Of a stretch of DNA of 60,000 nt, positions 56,301 through 60,000 are shown in pieces. The DNA is from Acanthaster planci (lineage: Eukaryota; Echinodermata; Asteroidea; Valvatida; Acanthasteridae). The DNA is taken from the NCBI RefSeq assembly GCF_001949145.1, contig NW_019091416.1:314511-374510 (forward strand), written 5' to 3'. The translations under genes and the position numbers were made by a program. The notes below the pieces were generated by a model that did not search any database, had not been told where the DNA came from, and saw only the letters and a list, made by a program, of their open reading frames with translations. Within the stretch, counting starts at the first letter, position 1. Every line of letters starts with the position of its first letter.

Positions 56301-58733
56301 TTTGACTAATTTGAGCTTAAAATATGAAAATTTTCACTTCAAACAATATCAACAGCTGTTCCCTTGGACACACTCGAACACATTGGAGCTTTACCAGTCA
56401 CAGTAAATTGCACGGCACAAACCAGGTGTACAGTGCCATTGTACTTGGTGAGCCTTTCTGTATACTGGCAACCAGTGATGACGTCAAACACAAGGTAATA
56501 TCTGTGGCCTGGGGCCAATTTCACAAGCATGAAATTTGCTTAAGCGCGCAAAAAAACCTCAGGTAACCAGCCAAAACTCCCTGTTATGTATATTGTTTTG
56601 GGATCATATTTAGCTGTTTTTTGGTTAGCATGACAATCAGATGGTGTTTGAGCTGGCAACCTTAGTTTATTAAGCAAAGTTTTTTCCCACTTAAGCAAAT
56701 TTAAGCAACTCTATGAAATTGGCCCCAGGTCATAAACCAAATCAAGGGATTGCCTGCTTAGTGTGGCTGAACAAAACAATCAATTTCTCGCAACAGCAAT
56801 GAAGCAAGCCACATCAAACGGGCACAGATTAGGCCTGGATTTACCACCAATGCACTGATAACATGGATAATTGCGACTGCTGGTTACGAGCCATGTATAT
56901 ATATAACCGTGACATGCACATGACATTTTATAGAGAAGATGCACCATTCAACAAAGAAACATACTTGAAAATTCCACTTGGTTCCATTTTTATTTTGCTA
57001 GACAAATATTCTACATGTAAGTAGGTTTATTGCCTGTGAAAAGGCAGCCAGCATTAGGGGCTAAATAAACTCACTGTGGTAAATAGACAAGGGTTTATTA
57101 TAGTGGTGCATCCTTTTCATGAAATGGGGAAAGGGGGAACCACAGCACTGTAATTTCTGAAGCATGGATGAGGCCAGTTCAGTGAAAACAAGGGTCAAAC
57201 CCTAACCCTTCAAGTACAAATAGATTGCACAAGTTATGAGTTACTGAAGGACAGAGGCTCTTGGGGTTAACATCAAGGAAAATTTGGCTGCAATGTTTTT
57301 AATAAGGGAAGCCACCGACAAACTTGGACAAATCCCCCATACGAATAGCCCATACCTTATCCCAGGTGAGGTTCCCGACGTCCTGATTGTGGGCAAACTC
57401 AAAGTAGGCCGTCCACTTCAAGCGATGCTGTGGGTCCTCCAGGAAGGGCTGACTTAACAACTTACTGGAATTGGGCTCTGCACCGTCTGGGAAAGAAAGC
57501 ACAATGGTAGAATGGTGGGGACATATCCAAACTCATGCCCTACCTGTTAGGCAAAAATAGCTGTCCTCTGTGAATCCTGCATTGCTTGGCTTTTATTTAC
57601 TGCTATCTAATTGCCACTTGTCAAAGTGCCGGTCACATGGGTGATTCTTAGCAGAAGAAAAAGGTAACCAACCAGTTTTTGTAAACGTTGCTGGTTTCAT
57701 GTAGGAGATTTTGACTCCTAGTGTACAGATCTCTAACCCTCATGCAGTACATGAAAATCATCAACCCCCAAGGGTGTATGTAAAATCAACTTGAAATCCG
57801 AGGATTTGGGACTGTTAGGGATAGCTATGTCACAGTAGCACTTTACAATAACTCAGCACCTGTCACTTGTGCGTATTTCCATAAAAGGAGACTGCTATAC
57901 TGGGCCATCTGCATATGCAAAGATCATACCATAGTATCACTAACGGGGTGCATCAAAAAAACAAGTTGAAGAAAATCATTAATCCCAAAAGGTCCTTGTA
58001 CGCATGAATGGGTTCCGAATGGGTTCCGTATGGTCGATACTGTCCCCAGGCCCCTATCCAGTTTTAAAGGTGCGAGTTTAAAACTGTCCCATCACACTTT
58101 CATACCCTGACACCTTTTTTACGTATTCTTTTTCATCTACCATCACTGGTGGCAGTTGGTGGCATGTTTTCTTGAAGCGAGTTCACCTGACTCCACAGCT
58201 ACCAACCTCACTTCTATTTGACCTTGACAGCCATATCCCTTCGAACACTCTGGTGGCACTGTGCATACAACAATGGCACCGATGTACCTACTGTCAGTTC
58301 TTTATACTGTTACTTACCTTCTTCATCTACTCGGAAACCAAACTCATCATATCGGAAATCCATCTGGGCGCCAGAATCCTCAGTCTGTGGGAGGGGAAGA
58401 AAAAACCAGCCAAGCATTACTCAAACTCTACGCTCGTGACCAAATCTGTAGTGTCCCAACTGCATGCTCCAGTGTGTTTTTTTTTATTCCACGAGTACCA
58501 TCACAAGACACGCATGAACCTTATCAACTTTGAAAACAAAGCTTGAATGTGTGGAATACACTGAGAGTCTTGCCCCACCTGTGCCAGGCTGGCTAGTATG
58601 TCCTGTGGCCACATGGAAGAGCAGAGCGCAGAGAAAGGTCCCCCAGGGGTGGGGGTTAAACCCCCCGACCCCCGTCGTTGACGACTCAATCGTGAACACA
58701 TCTCGTCATCTTCATCTTCAGAAAGGGTCTCAG
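32314..58733 (-). CDS. SGSM3: SGSM3 (RUTBC3/RabGAP-5), TBC-SH3-RUN protein, 20 exons
   Basis: Twenty coding exons (listed separately) join in frame with GT/AG introns and matching phases to about 775 codons; 765 if the ATG at 58701 is the start. Human SGSM3 has about 750. Numbering from that Met, a TBC Rab-GAP domain covers about 118-331, with the arginine finger in IEKDLLR (R176) and the glutamine finger in YCQG (Q213). An SH3 domain is at about 496-552 ([13 protein letters not shown]), and a RUN domain at about 560-735. The family stimulates GTP hydrolysis by Rab5 in vertebrates and binds Rap/Rab proteins, connexin 43 and merlin at endosomes and junctions. Both catalytic fingers are intact, so GAP activity is expected. 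The 5' end is open: the first exon begins at an acceptor, so at least one further exon lies upstream, possibly outside the window. Confidence 0.96.
33612..33810 (-). CDS. SGSM3: SGSM3 exon (residues 676-741), RUN domain end
   Basis: It encodes [10 protein letters not shown], then [14 protein letters not shown] and [10 protein letters not shown], all close to the vertebrate protein. Donor GGA|GTAAGA; acceptor CTACCCAG. It completes a split Asn codon with the previous exon. Confidence 0.95.
34663..34868 (-). CDS. SGSM3: SGSM3 exon (residues 607-674), RUN domain core
   Basis: It encodes [18 protein letters not shown] and [14 protein letters not shown], near-identical to vertebrate SGSM3. Donor CTGAA|GTGAGT leaves 2 bases of an Asn codon. 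Confidence 0.96.
35648..35741 (-). CDS. SGSM3: SGSM3 exon (residues 576-606), RUN domain start
   Basis: It encodes [17 protein letters not shown] and CHPWLFIEE. The acceptor TTTTTCTCAG is followed by one base that completes Thr575. Donor GAG|GTTGGT. Confidence 0.95.
36584..36692 (-). CDS. SGSM3: SGSM3 exon (residues 540-574), SH3 end
   Basis: It encodes [18 protein letters not shown] and [14 protein letters not shown]. The conserved SH3 GWFPAKFV motif spans the junction with the previous exon. Confidence 0.95.
36881..36935 (-). CDS. SGSM3: SGSM3 exon (residues 521-538), SH3 middle
   Basis: A 55-base exon encoding [18 protein letters not shown], with the conserved SH3 Trp. Donor AGAG|GTAACA. 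It was found from homology and splice sites. Confidence 0.95.
37154..37309 (-). CDS. SGSM3: SGSM3 exon (residues 469-520), SH3 start
   Basis: It encodes [16 protein letters not shown] and [17 protein letters not shown], including the SH3 ALxDF motif. Acceptor GACTTGTACAG; donor ATCACA|GTGAGT. Confidence 0.96.
37513..37684. repeat. MITE-like inverted-repeat element
   Basis: Arms of about 60 bp start TACGGGCG on both ends and continue with AGTGCRCCTCC, GAGTTTG and TTGGCCAAT in inverse order. It is 172 bp, more GC-rich than its surroundings, in an SGSM3 intron. Confidence 0.7.
38110..38237 (-). CDS. SGSM3: SGSM3 exon (residues 427-468), linker
   Basis: It encodes [18 protein letters not shown] and [11 protein letters not shown], the conserved helical linker between TBC and SH3 domains. 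Two leading bases complete Gly426. Donor AAAATG|GTGAGC. Confidence 0.95.
38899..38953 (-). CDS. SGSM3: SGSM3 exon (residues 408-425), basic linker
   Basis: A 55-base exon encoding [18 protein letters not shown], the counterpart of the basic stretch before LFGE in vertebrates. Donor TTCG|GTGAGT; acceptor CTTTACTTTTCAG. A transposon lies 36 bp upstream of the acceptor. Confidence 0.93.
38990..39464. mobile_element. hAT-like non-autonomous element with 8-bp TSD
   Basis: The ends are inverted repeats beginning TAGGGCTGAG on the left and, reverse-complemented, TAGGGCTGTG on the right. Both sides are flanked by the same 8 bases, AACTCTTG (38982-38989 and 39465-39472), the target-site duplication expected of hAT transposons. 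The interior carries repeated ATTCGAATATTCG palindromes and no transposase. It sits in an SGSM3 intron 36 bp from the acceptor of the exon at 38899-38953. Confidence 0.88.
39801..39932 (-). CDS. SGSM3: SGSM3 exon (residues 364-407)
   Basis: It encodes [18 protein letters not shown], then [13 protein letters not shown], matching the vertebrate segment just after the TBC domain. Donor AAGCAG|GTTGGT; acceptor GTTACCTTCAG. Confidence 0.95.
41833..41975. repeat. short MITE with GGGCCAGTTTGTTTCA ends
   Basis: The terminal GGGCCAGTTTGTTTCA recurs as an exact 16-base inverse at the other end. Inner pairing continues through GATCCAGA / TCTGGATC-like sequence. It is 143 bp without coding capacity, and no target duplication is clear. 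Confidence 0.75.
42890..43016. repeat. long near-perfect hairpin
   Basis: Two arms of about 60 bp starting ATAGAGGRTTTGCATGG pair over nearly their whole length (including GCCATCTTGCAGG and TTGTTCCACA) around a loop of a few bases. The segment could fold as a 127-bp stem. It lies in the large SGSM3 intron. Confidence 0.8.
49147..49242 (-). CDS. SGSM3: SGSM3 exon (residues 332-363), TBC end
   Basis: It encodes [19 protein letters not shown] and [12 protein letters not shown]. Acceptor TTTTTTAG; donor ATAGAG|GTGTGT. Confidence 0.95.
49483..49628 (-). CDS. SGSM3: SGSM3 exon (residues 284-331), TBC C-lobe
   Basis: It encodes [17 protein letters not shown] and [13 protein letters not shown], classic TBC C-terminal motifs. 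Two leading bases complete Glu283. Donor CTCAAG|GTCCGT is weak at positions +3 and +4 but in frame with the next exon. Confidence 0.95.
49945..50475. mobile_element. cluster of tRNA-derived SINE-like units around a gap
   Basis: A unit on the minus strand (49945-50055) and two on the plus strand (50170-50252 and about 50265-50475) share a tail containing ATATACGTTGGGTAAGGGC and, in two of them, AAGCACTGAGCATACAGTG. The complete plus unit begins with a tRNA-like head: an A-box-like GGTGGTTAAGACA at 50320 and a B-box GGTTCGAGTCC at 50357, with CTCGG/CCGAG acceptor-like pairing. These are features of RNA polymerase III-driven SINEs. The other two heads fall in or next to the N gap. It lies in an SGSM3 intron. 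Confidence 0.7.
50056..50169. other. assembly gap (114 N)
   Basis: 114 undetermined bases between oppositely oriented copies of the same repeat. The inverted arrangement is the likely cause of the gap, and its true length may differ. Confidence 0.97.
50800..50878 (-). CDS. SGSM3: SGSM3 exon (residues 257-282), TBC
   Basis: A 79-base exon encoding [18 protein letters not shown] and QLKSHDI. Acceptor TTTTCTAG; donor ATAG|GTAAGA leaves one base of Glu283. Confidence 0.95.
51193..51309 (-). CDS. SGSM3: SGSM3 exon (residues 218-256), TBC
   Basis: It encodes [29 protein letters not shown] and TLLGVQ, nearly identical to vertebrate SGSM3. Acceptor TTGTCTCCTTGCAG; donor ACAG|GTAAAC. Confidence 0.96.
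51472..51570. repeat. small GGTCTCGAGACC-rich fold-back
   Basis: The ends CCAGTGTT / AACACTGG are inverted and enclose repeated GAGACC / GGTCTC words. It is 99 bp in an SGSM3 intron. Confidence 0.5.
52067..52201 (-). CDS. SGSM3: SGSM3 exon (residues 173-217), TBC catalytic core
   Basis: It starts with DLLRTMPSN (arginine finger R176) and ends with [12 protein letters not shown] (glutamine finger Q213). Both dual-finger residues of Rab-GAPs are therefore in this one exon. Donor GTG|GTAAGT. Confidence 0.97.
52750..52806 (-). CDS. SGSM3: SGSM3 exon (residues 154-172), TBC
   Basis: A 57-base exon encoding [19 protein letters not shown]. The final IEK supplies the first half of the IxxDxxR finger motif. 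Donor GAAG|GTAAGA. Confidence 0.95.
53625..53762 (-). CDS. SGSM3: SGSM3 exon (residues 108-153), TBC start
   Basis: It encodes [17 protein letters not shown] and [13 protein letters not shown], the typical TBC opening (GIP..R..LW..L.G). Acceptor TTTTTCTGCAG; donor ACAAG|GTGTGT. Confidence 0.95.
54579..54856. repeat. MITE family A, copy 1
   Basis: 278 bp with imperfect terminal inverted repeats: TTTGGGGTCCA and GTCACATCTGAC on the left, their degenerate inverses on the right. It matches the copy at 59438-59685 over its length in the same orientation. The flanks ATTA and AGTA may be a decayed 4-bp target duplication. Confidence 0.75.
56509..56728. repeat. MITE family B, copy 2
   Basis: 220 bp with ends CTGGGGCCAATTTCACAA and, inverted, CTGGGGCCAATTTCATAG. 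It shares the GCTTAAGC motif, GAGCTGGCAACC and TTAGTTTATTAAGCAA with the copy at 12292-12536. It lies in an SGSM3 intron. Confidence 0.78.
57356..57486 (-). CDS. SGSM3: SGSM3 exon (residues 65-107)
   Basis: It encodes [19 protein letters not shown], then [17 protein letters not shown] and LTWDK, matching the segment before the vertebrate TBC domain. Two leading bases complete Asp64. Donor AAG|GTATGG. Confidence 0.95.
58318..58384 (-). CDS. SGSM3: SGSM3 exon (residues 42-63)
   Basis: A 67-base exon encoding [20 protein letters not shown]. The [10 protein letters not shown] motif is a hallmark of SGSM3 N-termini. Acceptor CCCCTCCCACAG; donor GAAG|GTAAGT. Confidence 0.94.
58579..58733 (-). CDS. 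SGSM3: SGSM3 most 5' exon found (residues up to 41)
   Basis: It encodes [19 protein letters not shown], aligning with the start of vertebrate SGSM3, preceded by [14 protein letters not shown] and an acidic [10 protein letters not shown]. The ATG at 58701 could initiate, but an acceptor (TTTGTCAAATTGCAG) precedes the exon and the frame stays open upstream to it, so the true start may lie in an earlier exon. Donor CACAG|GTGGGG. Confidence 0.9.
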
Positions 58734-58834
58734 CTGCAATTTGACAAAAAAACCAAAACCAAGCATACTGGGTTCAGAAAAACCAGTGTGAAAAACAGGT
58801 CCCTATATTAAAACTGACCAACCCTCTACACTAG

Positions 58835-59215
58835 GTATTAAAACAGTCCAACCTGATTAATCCTAATCCTCCTCGATCGGTTTTGGAAGATTTCGGAGGA
58901 TTGAGGGTGAATGGCAAAAGTGCATGGCTGATTGCAAAGGATGCCATGCATGAAGGTCGTGGATTAGACCTTGTGTTGTTTTTGCTTAGTCAAGCACACG
59001 TTTAGCCCATTATTTCTTTTGAAACCACACAACTCAAGAATGCCATCGGCAAAGCCTCAACATAATGAGGGGAATTGCCGGAGAATTTTGAAGGATTGAG
59101 GCAGTAGGCACACCTCCAAATAACATTGTCAAGAAATTTTGGAGGATTGAGGCTGAATGCAATTATTTCATGTCGAAAAATCGGAGGATTCTGGAGTATT
59201 GAGGCTGATTCCTAT
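58835..59215. repeat. region with repeated GGAGGATTGAGGCTGAAT words
   Basis: Degenerate copies of GAGGATTGAGGCTGAAT occur near 58895, 59088, 59140 and 59182, while the left border has the inverse type (AATCCTCC). It may be a decayed inverted-repeat element. Confidence 0.4.
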
Positions 59216-59437
59216 TAAAAAGGCCTAGGGGGTTAGAGTTAATAAACAGCACTGTTAATACAACATTGAACATTTTGCATAACAATGAAATGTTCAGGCC
59301 CCAATCCCTTGTTTTTCATTGTTTTTATGCCTGGTAATAACGAGGTTCCTGTTTTAACAAGAAAATCTGCAAAGTTCTGCTATACCCACAAATACTTCAG
59401 TGAATGTATTGTACTGGCAAAAGACTATTCTACAGTT

Positions 59438-59685
59438 GGGTAATTCTAGAAATTAGGGGTCCATTTTTTTTCGTGTCCCTGTCACATCTGACATATGATT
59501 TTGTAAGTTCAGAACACATTTTCTAATTTCCGAGGAATTGAGGAATTAATGCAAATTACCTGCCAAACAAATAGTAACAGTTTGAGATCAATTCCGGTGA
59601 TATTTCCATGTCAAATAACAAAGGTCAGATGTAACAGGGACACAAAAATGTCACACTTTTGGACCCCTATTTTCTGGAATTACCC
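59438..59685. mobile_element. MITE family A, copy 2, with 4-bp TSD
   Basis: Terminal inverted repeats run for about 70 bp: GGGTAATTC, AGGGGTCCA, GTGTCCCTGT and CATCTGAC on the left, all mirrored on the right. AGTT flanks both ends (59434-59437 and 59686-59689). It is 248 bp without coding capacity and related to the copy at 54579-54856. Confidence 0.82.
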
Positions 59686-60000
59686 AGTTGCAAATCTGCA
59701 TGGCCAAGCTAACGCAGAGTGTGGAACACACAGACTACGCTGCGACTACTGCAAGGCTTTTCTCCAGTGTCCTGACTCCATCCTGGGCAAGCTACAAGGC
59801 TTGTACAAGCGCTTTCAGTCCATCCCATTCATTTGGACAAATCAAGACTCTGTGAGGCTACAGCAGCATCACATAATCCTTTGGAGCTTTTCTGGACGTT
59901 GATTAACTACCGGTAGATTTACAAGTGACAGAAGATAAAAAGATTTGTACTCAGCTGAGTAAAAGCGGTGGCACCAAGTACTGTACCGTACTTTAGGGTG

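Larger units (their letters stand above)
58734..60000. other. SGSM3 5' region, no resolved exon
   Basis: No minus-strand first exon could be identified; it may lie beyond the window. Repeats are at 58835-59215 and 59438-59685. A plus-strand open frame at about 59690-59902 has mostly G/C third positions and reads RCDYCKAFLQCPDSILGK, but no motif, splice site or start was recognised. Confidence 0.5.

Overview
The window looks like a chromosome piece of an invertebrate deuterostome, most likely an echinoderm. This rests on spliceosomal genes with GT/AG introns, AT-rich non-coding DNA full of the palindromic octamer TACATGTA and of short inverted-repeat elements, two secreted fibrinogen-related genes of the FREP type, and an SGSM3 orthologue whose protein follows the vertebrate one from near its N-terminus to the stop. 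The species is an inference; no rRNA or mitochondrial marker is present. Two assembly gaps occur (11386-11915 and 50056-50169).

Layout. Positions 1-16000 are gene-poor: only isolated minus-strand candidate exons of unidentified genes (1365-1416, 7258-7368, weaker 8587-8726), repeats and one gap. Positions 16025-24347 hold two plus-strand fibrinogen-related genes, called here FREP-A (two exons, 16025-16348 and 18556-19281) and FREP-B (one exon, 23241-24347). A single-exon linker histone H1 gene lies at 27505-28113 (+). From 32314 to beyond 58733 the minus strand carries SGSM3 (RUTBC3 / RabGAP-5). Twenty coding exons could be joined in frame to about 775 codons with TBC, SH3 and RUN domains, including the real stop; only the extreme 5' end is unresolved.

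How the genes relate. The two FREP genes form a small secreted-protein cluster and were probably made by duplication. Besides a fibrinogen C-terminal (FReD) domain they share an N-terminal cysteine module that I do not recognise: a Cys near residue 25, Trp41, a P-C-x-C pair at residues 48-51 followed by Q and GG-x-N, and a last Cys near residue 95, at nearly identical positions in both. FREP-B also carries a 78-bp tandem duplication over its own start codon, which creates a short upstream ORF. SGSM3 and H1 are housekeeping genes with no functional link to the FREPs.

Repeats. Introns and intergenic DNA contain many non-autonomous elements. The best are a hAT-like element with a perfect 8-bp target duplication 36 bp from an SGSM3 splice acceptor, two families of terminal-inverted-repeat MITEs with two copies each, a cluster of tRNA-derived SINE-like units around the second gap, and several fold-back elements.
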